Source: CAYZJR01 sp964503045 (GTDB lineage Bacteria; Cyanobacteriota; Vampirovibrionia; Obscuribacterales; Obscuribacteraceae). From it: 64,000 bases of DNA. Each line of letters opens with the position of its first letter. Within the stretch, counting starts at the first letter, position 1. This document shows, piece after piece, positions 44,144 to 53,459 of this stretch. Below the pieces are notes generated by a model. The model did not search any database, was not told where the DNA came from, and was given only the letters and a program-made list of their open reading frames with translations. Location of the stretch: contig CAZCZI010000020.1 of the NCBI GenBank assembly GCA_964503045.1, forward strand, positions 36,881-100,880, written 5' to 3'. A program made the position numbers and the translations under genes.

Positions 44144-45268
44144 TCAACGAAACAACGAGTCGTCTGCTTTGCCTGACGACTTTTTGGCAAGAGCTTTAGG
44201 TCGTTTCGAAGCAACCTTCGCCTCTTCAGCAACCTTCGCCTCTTCAGCAGATTCTACAAGTGATTCCACCAGCGGACTGAATCTGCGGGTGGTCGACAAT
44301 ACGCTTCTATGACCGCAGAATTGAGCAATCGCCGACAATTCTTGCCCGTCTCTAACCATCTTGGCCAAGCAAGTGTCTCTAAGAACCTGCGCAGAAACGT
44401 TCAACTTGGCCTCTTTTCCGACTCTTCTTACTGCAGCATCTATACCGACCGAGGAGATTCGCTTACCTTGCGCGTTGAGAAACAGTGCGCTTTCGGCTTC
44501 GTCTTCAAAGCGTCTACTGCGCTCGATCAGCCATCTGAGCAATGCATGCCTTGCTTCAATTCCCAGGCTCATCGATCGTCCATCCTTTAGGGTAATGCGC
44601 GCCGTATGAGCTGTAAGGTGCACATCGTCAGTGTCGAGGGCGACGCATTCGCCAAGTTTGATTCCCGTATCGAGCATCAAGAAAGCCAAAGCTTGATCTT
44701 TAGGAGATCTACAGTCGAGAGCCGCTTGCACAAATCCCAATTCTTCGTAGCTTGCGAGCGCACGAATATTCAATTGCGGCCAGGTTTCGCGCTTGGACTT
44801 CCGAACATCTACATTCATAAACCTGAGCACATGCTCGATCGCCGTCAGACAGTTGTTAATGGAGTGGGCGTTGAGCTCGAGCTTGTCTTTGAGAAACCCA
44901 CGATACTCATCAATGGCCTTGCGCCACTCTCGCTCCCCGGGTATTGAACCTCCAAACGCTTCCGGAACCTCAATCACTGCAAACTCCGCTAGAAGCTGCT
45001 CTCGAAGAATTCGCCTTTGCTGCGACAAAGTTTTGGATTTGGCTTTCGCCTGAGAACTCGCATCAGAATCCTTCGGCGACGGCTTGCTCCGCTTTTGAAG
45101 AGTCAGACCCTCCAGCCCTAGAAGATAGTCCAGAAAATTCCGGGTTCTGGAAATGTAGGCCCTTTTCGTGTGGGCAGAGAATGACTCGGTTGCGAGCCAC
45201 TTTTCGTACTTCGGCAAAGTTACATGCAATGCCTTACGAAGACGTTTAAATTCGAATCGGTTTGTCAC
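44144..45268 (-). CDS. Tyrosine-recombinase-like protein with degenerate active site
   Basis: The 374-residue protein has an N-terminal SAM-like core-binding region (~15-155) and a C-terminal catalytic-domain fold. Several catalytic positions have changed. The first Arg ('TGLR') is Lys204 ('DTGIKLGE'), the HxxR His is Gln294 ('QVLRDT', Arg297 kept), the Tyr is Phe330 ('STTRRFSP'), while the second His (His320 in 'FCGHRSV') is kept. Without the Tyr nucleophile it should not cleave and rejoin DNA. A DNA-binding or regulatory role is possible. The end has a charged repeat (EEAKVA). No att sites or other mobile-element genes are seen nearby. Confidence 0.82.
   Translation of the reverse strand: MTNRFEFKRLRKALHVTLPKYEKWLATESFSAHTKRAYISRTRNFLDYLLGLEGLTLQKRSKPSPKDSDASSQAKAKSKTLSQQRRILREQLLAEFAVIEVPEAFGGSIPGEREWRKAIDEYRGFLKDKLELNAHSINNCLTAIEHVLRFMNVDVRKSKRETWPQLNIRALASYEELGFVQAALDCRSPKDQALAFLMLDTGIKLGECVALDTDDVHLTAHTARITLKDGRSMSLGIEARHALLRWLIERSRRFEDEAESALFLNAQGKRISSVGIDAAVRRVGKEAKLNVSAQVLRDTCLAKMVRDGQELSAIAQFCGHRSVLSTTRRFSPLVESLVESAEEAKVAEEAKVASKRPKALAKKSSGKADDSLFR
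44211..44246 (-). repeat. Tandem 18-bp repeat near the end of the recombinase-like gene
   Basis: Two identical copies of an 18-bp unit encode the two EEAKVA blocks of the protein's charged tail. The length change is in frame, so it may vary among strains. Confidence 0.85.
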
Positions 45269-45391
45269 GGCGCGCCACCATATAGCCGGAACGCTGGTTG
45301 CGCCCCGTAAGACAATAGACTGGCGACACTTTACAACCCCGGGTGTGAAAATCTTGTGTCAACTTGGGGTTGAGAAAACAGAAAAGGAACT

Positions 45392-48300
45392 TTATAAAGA
45401 TGCCTCAGAAATGCCGGCATGGTCGGTGGGTTCTTGATCTTGAGAATTTTCGGTGTCTTCGGGAGGATCGGAGCCCTTGTTGAGCATCGTATAAACCGTA
45501 GGCAGAACTATAAGAGTAAGCAACGTCGCCGTCACCAATCCTCCTAACACAACGGTCGCCAGAGGCCTTTGCACTTCAGCCCCGGTGCCGGTTGAAACAA
45601 TTTTGGGCACCAACCCCATAATCGCCACCATGGCAGTCATCAAAACCGGTCTCAAACGCACTCTAGCCCCCTCAACGGCGGCTTCTGCAGTGCGTTTTCC
45701 GTTGGCCTGCAACTGCATAATGTAGCTCACCATAATCACGCCGTTCTGCACGGCAACTCCAAATAAGGCAATGAATCCGATAATGGCGGGAACGGATAGA
45801 GTCTGTTTGGAAATAAACAGTGCGATTATGCCGCCAATCATGGCAAAAGGAACGTTAAGCATGATCAATCCGGCATTTTTCAGTGAATTGAACGATGCAA
45901 ACAAAAGAATGAATATCAGCATTAGCACCACCGGCACCACCATACACAAACGCGCCATCGCTCTTTGCTGATTCTCAAACTGCCCACCCCAGACTATGTG
46001 ATAGCCCTTGGGAAGGTCGACTTCCTTTTCGATTCTGCGTTGGCATTCCTCAACAAAACTACCCAAGTCTCGACCTCTGACGTTTGCCAAAACCGCTGTG
46101 CGTCGTTGTCCATCTTCGCGATTAACCATGACTGTTCCTCTAGGCATGGTTATCTCCGCCAGCTGCTTGAGAGGAACACGCGCACCATCTGCGGTGTCAA
46201 CCATGATCGATTCGATGTCTTCCGCCGTATCCCTGTACTTTGAGGGAAACCTCACCAGAAGGCCGAAGCGCCTTGTTCCTTCAATGACCTCAGACACGAC
46301 TTTTCCCGCAAGCGCGGTTTGAATGATATCTTGAATATCGGCAACGTTGAGACCATATCGGGCAATCACGTCTCGTTTGAGTCGAATGTTCAATTGCGGC
46401 AATCCCAGGATATGCTCGGTTTGCAGGTCAGCAGCTCCGGGAACTTTCTTTACGACTGCAACGATCTCCTCTGCAATTCTGTTGAGAGTCTCGAGATCTT
46501 CGCCGAAGATTTTGATTCCGATATCGGCTTTGATACCGGCAATCAGGTCATCGATCATGTCGGCAATCGGCTGCGAAAAACTGTAAATCAGACCAGGCAC
46601 ACCATCCAATTTCTTGGCCATTGCGTTAACCAGTTCTTCTTTCGTCTTCGCTGTCCTCCACTGAGAATGCGGCTTGAGTCCGATGTAGATGTCCGCATTA
46701 TCAACACCCTCGAGATCGCCGCCCATACCCGAGCGACCAATTCGCGAAACGGCAACGTCGACTTCAGGGAAGGTCGTCAATATCTCTTCAACCATCGTAG
46801 ATATGCGGCGAGACTCAGTGTGGGCAACGCTTGGCGATAGTTTTGTTCTTAAAAGAATCGGACCCTCGTCCAACGACGGAATAAACTCCGAACCCAGAAA
46901 AGGAACCAAGCAAAAGCTTACGATGAGAAGCGCAAATGAAATCGCCAGCGTAATCTTCGGGTGGCGCATTGATTTATCCAGCGCGGGGTCACAAACCTTC
47001 CTGGCAATCTCTACTATGGGGCTATGCTTCTCTTTTAGCGGCTTGCGCAGCACCCAAAAACAGAGAATCGGAATCAGTGTCAAAGAAACAAGCAAGGCGC
47101 CGACAAGGGCATAGATGAAGGTTAATGCAAGCGGCTGAAACATGCGCCCTTCCACGCCTTCCAGCGTAAACAGAGGCACGTAGACAGCAATGATAATTGC
47201 AATTGCAAAGACAATCGGACGACCAACTTCTTGCGCAGCCGCCATCACCACACCAAACGTGTATTTCGGTTTGCTCTCTTTGCTCCAAGCCTCCGACAGA
47301 TGACGGAAGATGTTTTCCACCATCACTACCCCGGCATCGACGATGACGCCGAAATCGACCGCACCAAGGGTCATCAGGTTGGCTGACAAACCAGTGAATT
47401 TCATCAAAATGAAGCTGAACAATAATGCCAACGGAATAATCACTGAAACAATCAAAGCAGAAGGAATGTCCAGAAGAACGGCAAATAGAACGACTATCAC
47501 CATTCCGCCGCTGAACAGGAGAATCTCCTTAACCGTCTCAATCGTCTTGTCGACTAGTTCAGTTTGATCGTAATAAGGATGAAGCTCAACCCCGTCAGGC
47601 AGGTCCTTTTGGATCTCTTTGACCCTTTCGCGGACAAGTTCTACGACATGCTTCGTGTTGACTCCCTTGCGTGTCAAAACCATGCCGGTGACCGCTTCGC
47701 CTTTGCCATTCATCGAGGCGGAGCCTCGCCTGAACGCCGGTCCAATCTCCACTTCGGCGACATTGCCTACTTTCACCGGAGTGCCGTGAACTTCCTTCAA
47801 AACGATATTTTGTATGTCTTGAATGGACTCGATTCTTCCCAATCCGCGAATGATAATTTCTTCGCCACCGCGCTCGATAAAGTTGCCTCCGGCGTTTACA
47901 TTATTGTTGGCGAGCGCCTCGGCTACGTCGCGAATATTTAGACCGTAACCCTTAAGAGTATGCGGCGATACCAAAACTTGATATTGCTTGACGAACCCAC
48001 CGTAAGAAACGACGTTGCCTACACCCGGTACGGCTCGCAGCCTTCGTGCGATTATCCAGTCTTGAATGGTTCGAAGTTCTGTCAAATCATGATGATTGCT
48101 CGTAAGGTAGTAGTTGTAAACATTGCTGAACGTAGACACGACAGGTCCCAAAAGCGGCTTTGGAGAACCTGCCGGCAGCTCAATCTGACCGAGACGCTGC
48201 ATCACGACATTGCGAGCCCAATATACATCGACATTGTCATCGAATATAACCGTCACAACCGAGAAGCCAAAGCTGGAGTTGCTGCGAATCTTGTTGACAC

Positions 48301-48532
48301 TGGGCAACCCGTTCATAGCGCTTTCGATTGGAAAAGTAATCTGCGCTTCTACTTCCTCTGTAGCCATGCTTTCAGGCTCGGTCAGAATTTGCACCTGTAC
48401 ATTACTGACATCAGGGAATGAGTCGACGGACAAGTGAAGCATCGACCAAATACCCAAGCCAGCCAGCGCCACAAACGCCGCGACTGTCAGCAGTCTTTGG
48501 GTTAAGGCGAAGGTGATGAGTTTTTCGATCAT
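45392..48532 (-). CDS. CzcA/CusA-family heavy-metal RND efflux pump
   Basis: The 1046-residue protein has the RND layout: TM1 near residue 12-30, a large periplasmic loop, TM2-6, a second loop and six C-terminal helices. 'AVDFGVIVDAGVVMVEN' (Asp393, Asp399, Glu406) in TM4 is the proton-relay pattern of the Czc/Cnr/Ncc branch for divalent cations such as Co, Zn, Cd or Ni. CusA-type Cu/Ag pumps differ there. It exports metals across the envelope with the adaptor encoded 20 bp upstream. The window has no channel gene beside it; the TolC-family gene at 17886 is a candidate. The metal itself cannot be fixed from sequence. Confidence 0.93.
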   Translation of the reverse strand: MIEKLITFALTQRLLTVAAFVALAGLGIWSMLHLSVDSFPDVSNVQVQILTEPESMATEEVEAQITFPIESAMNGLPSVNKIRSNSSFGFSVVTVIFDDNVDVYWARNVVMQRLGQIELPAGSPKPLLGPVVSTFSNVYNYYLTSNHHDLTELRTIQDWIIARRLRAVPGVGNVVSYGGFVKQYQVLVSPHTLKGYGLNIRDVAEALANNNVNAGGNFIERGGEEIIIRGLGRIESIQDIQNIVLKEVHGTPVKVGNVAEVEIGPAFRRGSASMNGKGEAVTGMVLTRKGVNTKHVVELVRERVKEIQKDLPDGVELHPYYDQTELVDKTIETVKEILLFSGGMVIVVLFAVLLDIPSALIVSVIIPLALLFSFILMKFTGLSANLMTLGAVDFGVIVDAGVVMVENIFRHLSEAWSKESKPKYTFGVVMAAAQEVGRPIVFAIAIIIAVYVPLFTLEGVEGRMFQPLALTFIYALVGALLVSLTLIPILCFWVLRKPLKEKHSPIVEIARKVCDPALDKSMRHPKITLAISFALLIVSFCLVPFLGSEFIPSLDEGPILLRTKLSPSVAHTESRRISTMVEEILTTFPEVDVAVSRIGRSGMGGDLEGVDNADIYIGLKPHSQWRTAKTKEELVNAMAKKLDGVPGLIYSFSQPIADMIDDLIAGIKADIGIKIFGEDLETLNRIAEEIVAVVKKVPGAADLQTEHILGLPQLNIRLKRDVIARYGLNVADIQDIIQTALAGKVVSEVIEGTRRFGLLVRFPSKYRDTAEDIESIMVDTADGARVPLKQLAEITMPRGTVMVNREDGQRRTAVLANVRGRDLGSFVEECQRRIEKEVDLPKGYHIVWGGQFENQQRAMARLCMVVPVVLMLIFILLFASFNSLKNAGLIMLNVPFAMIGGIIALFISKQTLSVPAIIGFIALFGVAVQNGVIMVSYIMQLQANGKRTAEAAVEGARVRLRPVLMTAMVAIMGLVPKIVSTGTGAEVQRPLATVVLGGLVTATLLTLIVLPTVYTMLNKGSDPPEDTENSQDQEPTDHAGISEASL

Positions 48533-48552
48533 ACCTAGTGCTTGTGCATCAT

Positions 48553-49944
48553 CTAGTGTTTGTAGGTGAGTTCGGTCTTTAGCATCAAACTGCCTTGAGT
48601 AGCGACCTTCTCGCCAGGCTCCACCCCGGATACAACTTCCACGAATTGCTCGCTTTCAATTCCGGTCTTTATCTTTCTTTCTTCAAAGCCACCCTGACGC
48701 TCCACGAAGACAACCTTCTCGTGGTCGTGCTCTTGCACTGCCGCTTTGGGACAGGCGAGCACCATCCGCGGTTCACCTTGAAGATCGATCTCGGCAAACA
48801 TGTTGGTTCGAAACTTCCTCAGAGGGTTGTCCAAACGTGCTCTGATAGACAGCGTTCGAGATTCGGGGCTAACATGATCGCTTATGTAATTAATCACGCC
48901 TTTGAATGTTTGATTGGGATAGCTGGACACACGTATATTGACAGAATCTCCCATTTTCACTCGACCCAAATCGACTTCGGGTAAGTCAGCACGAACAATG
49001 ACGGTGCTGAGATCGGTAATTTTGAAGATTGATTTTTCAGGATGAATTACCTCACCCTGAGCGATGTCCATATGGCTGATGACACCGGTTACCGGTGCTG
49101 TGATGTTGACGACCCCGGAGATGTGACCGGAAGTTAAAAGCTGATCGACGGTTGTTACACCTAGGAATTTCAATCGCTGCTTGAGTGTCTTGAAGTGCTG
49201 TCTTTCACGCGCCGCCTCTGCTTGAGCAAGTTGGAGGTCGCGCTTCATCATCGCCTTGTTTTTGTACAAACTCTGTTCGCGCTGCAAATCGGTATACGCT
49301 TGGTTGTACTCCACCGTAGCCGTTGCCAGAGTTGCTTTGGCAGAGATGTAATCTTTGGCCGCAGCAATGCGTTCGTGCATCAGTCCTTCGACACGTTTAA
49401 ATTCAGACTCTGCCAGCTCCTTTCTGACTTTCGCGGATTGATATGTCGCCTGAGCGTCGATTAGGATTTTCGGTCGCTGCAGTTGTTCTTCGAAAATCTG
49501 GCGCTCGCGCTCTTCTTGCGCTTCTGCCGTGGTCAGTTTAGCTTTGGCTTCGATCACTTCAGCTTCCAAATCGCTGATTTCACGGCTGTCTACTTGCGCC
49601 AAGACCTGATGCGCCGCCACTACGTCGCCGGGATGCACCCTTACTGAGCGCACCTTGCCCGTGACACGACTGCTGACGTCGACTTCTTTACCGAAATCGG
49701 GCTCGATTCTTCCGGTTAAATGAAGCGGGACGATGATTTTATTACGAGTTATCGCTTCTGTCTGAATTTGCAGCTGGTCGGCGGTTTTACCTGCCAACTG
49801 AATCAAACGCGGGCCCTTTGGTGTAGCTGCTTCAGCCGGATGGGCTTCGCTGGTTGGTTGCTCGGGCTTGGGACCGCCGCAACCCGCAAGCGCAAGCCCA
49901 ATCACCCATGCAAAAACAGCTGGCAAAGTCGACCTTGCGTTCAT
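48553..49944 (-). CDS. RND adaptor (membrane fusion) lipoprotein, CzcB-like
   Basis: The 463-residue protein has a lipoprotein signal ending in the lipobox 'LALAGC', a lipoyl-like/barrel-sandwich pair ('SRVTGKVRSVRVHPGDVVAAHQVL' and 'ITAPVTGVISHMDIAQGEVI'), a long helical hairpin (~160-270) and a membrane-proximal beta domain. It bridges the inner-membrane pump and an outer-membrane channel. ATG 49944 is preferred because it gives a standard lipoprotein signal. Earlier in-frame starts (49986 and a TTG at 50016) give a longer basic N-terminus, and none has a clear ribosome binding site. It heads the efflux operon with the RND gene. Confidence 0.9.
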   Translation of the reverse strand: MNARSTLPAVFAWVIGLALAGCGGPKPEQPTSEAHPAEAATPKGPRLIQLAGKTADQLQIQTEAITRNKIIVPLHLTGRIEPDFGKEVDVSSRVTGKVRSVRVHPGDVVAAHQVLAQVDSREISDLEAEVIEAKAKLTTAEAQEERERQIFEEQLQRPKILIDAQATYQSAKVRKELAESEFKRVEGLMHERIAAAKDYISAKATLATATVEYNQAYTDLQREQSLYKNKAMMKRDLQLAQAEAARERQHFKTLKQRLKFLGVTTVDQLLTSGHISGVVNITAPVTGVISHMDIAQGEVIHPEKSIFKITDLSTVIVRADLPEVDLGRVKMGDSVNIRVSSYPNQTFKGVINYISDHVSPESRTLSIRARLDNPLRKFRTNMFAEIDLQGEPRMVLACPKAAVQEHDHEKVVFVERQGGFEERKIKTGIESEQFVEVVSGVEPGEKVATQGSLMLKTELTYKH

Positions 49945-50163
49945 ACTTGATGCGGCAAATAGGAGCTTTTTAGCCCCCTGCGCCATGCTGCGTACCGAAA
50001 CTAACTGAGTTCGCAACTAGGGATCCCCTTATTCATACAAGAGCATACATCAATTAGGCTCTCAAACAAAAAATGATTGAAGAATTGATGATGGCGCCTT
50101 TACAATATCGACCGCATCAAAAAGAAATAAAAAACGACCAATCTTTCATCTGGATTTCGAGTA

Positions 50164-50466
50164 ATGCGCTTAGACAAATGGCTAAAAGTTTCAAGGCTCA
50201 TCAAACGCCGCACTGTGGCGCAAATGGCTTGCGATCAAAGTCGCGTGTTTGTAAACGACCGCCCCGCAAAGTCGGCCACTGTTTTGAAAGTAGGCGACAA
50301 AGTGCATTTGGAGCTGGGGTCAAGAGCAATTACTATTGAAGTTAAGGAGGTGCCTTTGAAAGCTGTTTCTGCACAAGACGCTTCTTCCCTTTATGAGATG
50401 CTCGAAGAAATCCGAAGACCGCCGGAGGTTTTGGATTGGATTGAAGAAATGGGCGGCGACGACTAG
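50164..50466 (+). CDS. S4-domain RNA-binding protein (RqcP/HslR-like)
   Basis: The 100-residue protein consists mainly of an S4 domain: 'MRLDKWLKVSRLIKRRTVAQ', 'VFVNDRPAKSATVLKVGDKV', then a short acidic tail. Members such as RqcP/Hsp15 bind stalled 50S subunits with peptidyl-tRNA. Which subtype this is cannot be decided here. It ends 3 bp from the convergent rpoD gene. The 147 bp upstream hold no gene and should contain the promoter. Confidence 0.85.
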   Translation: MRLDKWLKVSRLIKRRTVAQMACDQSRVFVNDRPAKSATVLKVGDKVHLELGSRAITIEVKEVPLKAVSAQDASSLYEMLEEIRRPPEVLDWIEEMGGDD

Positions 50467-50469
50467 TCG

Positions 50470-51537
50470 CTAGTCTATATATTCGCGAAGTCGCCGGCTT
50501 CGATTTGGATGACGCAGTTTCCTTAGTGCTTTTGCTTCGATTTGGCGAATGCGCTCGCGTGTAACTCCAAACAGCTGACCGACTTCTTCCAATGTTCGCT
50601 GACGTCCGTCATCGAGTCCGAAACGCAATCTGAGCACATCTCTTTCACGCGCCGAGAGTCCAGCCATCACCTCGGTGATGTCTTCACGAAGAAGCTCTTG
50701 AGTGACGTTGGAGGCTGGAGTTTCAGCTTCGCGATCTTCGATGAAGTCTCCAAGCTTGCTGTCTTCTTCCTTTCCGACCGGAGTTTCAAGAGAAATTGGC
50801 TCTTGCGCCACCTTTACGATGTCTCGAAGTTTGCTCACCGAAATTTCCATTGATTCGGCGATCTCTTCTTCAGTCGGCTTGCGGCCTTTATCTTGAGCGA
50901 GTTTACGGGTTATCTTTTTGAGCCTGTTGATGGTTTCAACCATGTGCACAGGAATGCGAATGGTTCTCGCTTGATCGGCAATAGCTCTGGTTATAGCTTG
51001 CCGAATCCACCATGTCGCATAAGTGCTGAACTTGTATCCGCGCTCGTAATCAAACTTCTCTGCCGCGCGAATCAAGCCGAGATTGCCCTCTTGAATCAAA
51101 TCGAGAAACAGCATGCCCCTTCCGACATATTTCTTTGCAATAGAAACGACCAGTCTAAGGTTTGCTTGCACCAACCTGCGTTTGGCAATGGCTCCTTCAG
51201 AACCACCGCCTTCGATCTGTCTTGCCAATTCAATTTCTTGATTCGCAGTCAAAAGCGGAATGCGTCCGATTTCGCGCAGGTACATGCGGACGGGATCATC
51301 AGAGGAAAGTCCACGAGAAACTTCTGCCTCGAAGTGCTCGGGGTCTTCGTCCATCTTCTCTTCTTCCAAGTAGACAGCATCGTCACTGCCTGCGACTCTC
51401 GGAAGATCCTCTTCTGCTTCATCACCATCGACGAGCAACTCTTCCAGCCCGGTTCGCTCACGGGCTTTACCGGCCTCTTCGAGCTTGCCCAGCTTTTGCA
51501 TGAAAGTGTCTTCTTTGTCCGTCTTGCTCTTTGTCAC
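50470..51537 (-). CDS. rpoD: Primary (RpoD/SigA-type) sigma factor
   Basis: The 355-residue protein has a short acidic N-terminus (no full region 1.1), region 1.2-2 'SSDDPVRMYLREIGRIPLLT', and 'FSTYATWWIRQAITRAIAD' (regions 2.3-2.4). Region 3 is present, then region 4 'ERIRQIEAKALRKLRHPNR'. It recognises -35/-10 promoters for housekeeping genes. GTG 51537 is preferred: it lies 1 nt after the dnaG stop, with GAGGGAA upstream. An in-frame GTG at 51552 would overlap dnaG, and ATG 51501 is also possible. The dnaG-rpoD order matches the macromolecular synthesis operon; rpsU is not seen. Confidence 0.93.
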   Translation of the reverse strand: MTKSKTDKEDTFMQKLGKLEEAGKARERTGLEELLVDGDEAEEDLPRVAGSDDAVYLEEEKMDEDPEHFEAEVSRGLSSDDPVRMYLREIGRIPLLTANQEIELARQIEGGGSEGAIAKRRLVQANLRLVVSIAKKYVGRGMLFLDLIQEGNLGLIRAAEKFDYERGYKFSTYATWWIRQAITRAIADQARTIRIPVHMVETINRLKKITRKLAQDKGRKPTEEEIAESMEISVSKLRDIVKVAQEPISLETPVGKEEDSKLGDFIEDREAETPASNVTQELLREDITEVMAGLSARERDVLRLRFGLDDGRQRTLEEVGQLFGVTRERIRQIEAKALRKLRHPNRSRRLREYID

Positions 51538-51538
51538 A

Positions 51539-53446
51539 CTAGGTTCCCTCACCTGTCACAGCATCAATTTTACGCTTCAAGTCGTCCAATTTTTCAATCG
51601 AATCGGCTGACGGTAACGCCATTGTTTCTAATCGTCGCAATTCCAGTATTTTACTTTGCAATGCCTGTTGTTCGGACTCAGCAGCAGCAGTGGACAACTG
51701 CCTGCGCGCTAACGCCTGCGCCTGAGTGAGCCGCTCCTTAAGAATGGTTGCTGTCGCTTCCTTCAGCACGACAGCGGCAGGAACATTCTGCTTGCGCATA
51801 TCCTCCACCTTCAAAATCACTTCAACCAGTGCGGCCGATGGTCCCTTCTCGGGTCCGAGCCGATCCATAAGAAGACATCTGAGATCTTCCACCGTGGAAA
51901 ACTGACTGCCGATTCCTTCCAATGACTCTTTAATTCGCTGATGATTGGCGGACAGCATGCGGTCATCTGATAGATATCCAGTAGCCAATTCCCAATCTTC
52001 TCGAGAAGTCAAATACAAGGCTAAAAGCTGGCGTTCAGCGTCTACATAGCCTGCCGTCGGCATACTTTTATTCAATGCTGTCGGTCGTTTGAATTCAGGA
52101 CGATATGCTTTTGCACCCATTTTGTTGGCACTGCGATACTGCTGAACATCCGAAAGTAGCTCTTCTTCTCTGACTCCAAGTTTCATCGACCACTGCCGTA
52201 TGTACTCGCCGCGCGGCACTGCGTTTTCAATTTGAGCAAGGACCGCTACCAATTTTCGCGACGCATCGATGCGGCCGCTGTGGGTCGAGAGATTCGCCCC
52301 GTCCAGCGCTCGATGAAGTTTGTAGTCGATCAGAATTCGCGCATTCTCAATTGCCTGAGCAAATGCTTCAGGTCCATGATTCGGATCTTTCAAGCATTCA
52401 TCAGGGTCTTTGCCACCAGGCAATCGGATTACGCGCAACTCTATGCCAATTCCCTCAGCAATCTTGTTGAGAGATTCGACACCTCGATCGACAGCCTTGA
52501 CACCGGCCGCATCAGCATCGAACGACAGGTACACGCGCTTGGAATCGGTAAAGCGCATCAAAAGCTTGGCTTGATGCTCAGTGAGAGCTGTTCCCAAAGT
52601 GGCTACAGTATTGGTGAAACCATATTGATGCGGGGTAATCGCATCGAAATATCCCTCGACCACGATTACTGAATCTTTCTGCTTGATAGACTCCCTGGCC
52701 TGATTGAGACCAAAGAGATGCAGCCCTTTTGTATATATCGGTGTTTCCGGCGAGTTCAAGTATTTGACTTGATCGTCGCCAAGTGTCCTGCCACCAAATG
52801 CGATGACATCTCCGCGGTCATCACAAATAGGAATCATCAAACGATTTCTGAATAAATCGTAGTACGAATTAGAGTCAGGCCGCCGCCTCACGAGCCCGGC
52901 TTCCTCCAATGTCTGCGGTGCAATTTGTCGTGACTGCGTCAGATGGCGCAACAAACCATCCCAACTGTTCGGCGCATAGCCTAATTTGAACGTAGACACA
53001 ATTTCCGGAGAAACGCTGCGCTTTGCCAAATATTCTCGTGCAACCATGCCCTCGACCGGGTCTTCCAACATCCGGCAGAAGTACTCACTCGCCTGCCTGC
53101 ACAGAAGAAGCATCTGAGTACGCTTGTCATACTCACGACGTTCATCTTCTGTTTCTACAAGCCTAACCCCGTACTTGTGCGCCAAGGTTCGGACCGACTC
53201 GATGAAATCAACGCCTTTCAATCTTTGAACAAACGCAAAAACATCGCCGCCCTCACCACAGCCAAAGCACTTGAAAATGCCCTTTTCCGGGTTGACATTA
53301 AATGAGGGTGTCTTCTCACCGTGAAACGGGCACAGACCTTTGTGCTCTTTGCCAGTGCGCTTTAGCACTACCGTTTCGGAGATAACTTCAAGAATGCTTG
53401 CACGACTTCTGACGTCGGCAATGACTTGATCGGTAACGCCCTTAAT
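51539..53446 (-). CDS. dnaG: DNA primase; apparent AUU start
   Basis: The 635-residue primase has the zinc-binding 'GLCPFHGEKTPSF' and 'CFGCGEGGDVF', the RNA-polymerase core, TOPRIM motifs ('VIVVEGYFDAI' and 'LSFDADAAGVKA') and a C-terminal helicase-binding region. No ATG, GTG, TTG or CTG exists between an in-frame TAA at 53477-53479 and GTG 53368. Starting at that GTG would delete conserved residues before the zinc domain. ATT at 53444-53446 lies 7 nt after a perfect AAGGAG and gives a CPFH Cys at residue 39, against residue 40 in B. subtilis DnaG. An AUU start, rare and typical of infC, is therefore inferred. Overlapping/adjacent rpoD follows. Confidence 0.9.
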   Translation of the reverse strand: MKGVTDQVIADVRSRASILEVISETVVLKRTGKEHKGLCPFHGEKTPSFNVNPEKGIFKCFGCGEGGDVFAFVQRLKGVDFIESVRTLAHKYGVRLVETEDERREYDKRTQMLLLCRQASEYFCRMLEDPVEGMVAREYLAKRSVSPEIVSTFKLGYAPNSWDGLLRHLTQSRQIAPQTLEEAGLVRRRPDSNSYYDLFRNRLMIPICDDRGDVIAFGGRTLGDDQVKYLNSPETPIYTKGLHLFGLNQARESIKQKDSVIVVEGYFDAITPHQYGFTNTVATLGTALTEHQAKLLMRFTDSKRVYLSFDADAAGVKAVDRGVESLNKIAEGIGIELRVIRLPGGKDPDECLKDPNHGPEAFAQAIENARILIDYKLHRALDGANLSTHSGRIDASRKLVAVLAQIENAVPRGEYIRQWSMKLGVREEELLSDVQQYRSANKMGAKAYRPEFKRPTALNKSMPTAGYVDAERQLLALYLTSREDWELATGYLSDDRMLSANHQRIKESLEGIGSQFSTVEDLRCLLMDRLGPEKGPSAALVEVILKVEDMRKQNVPAAVVLKEATATILKERLTQAQALARRQLSTAAAESEQQALQSKILELRRLETMALPSADSIEKLDDLKRKIDAVTGEGT

Positions 53447-53453
53447 GGCTCCA

Positions 53454-53459
53454 CTCCTT
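53454..53459 (-). promoter_or_regulatory. Shine-Dalgarno sequence that fixes the dnaG start
   Basis: AAGGAG on the minus strand, with a 7-nt spacer to ATT at 53446-53444. The frame between an upstream in-frame stop and the conserved primase N-terminus has no canonical start codon, so this site decides the start. Confidence 0.8.

Noticed and set aside
44144..45268. An integrated phage or transposon around the recombinase-like gene
   Set aside because: No att-like direct repeats, no phage or transposase genes, and the active site is degenerate.
50893..51729. A 278-codon open frame antisense to rpoD
   Set aside because: It mirrors the conserved rpoD sequence and the end of dnaG and has no protein-like pattern or ribosome binding site.
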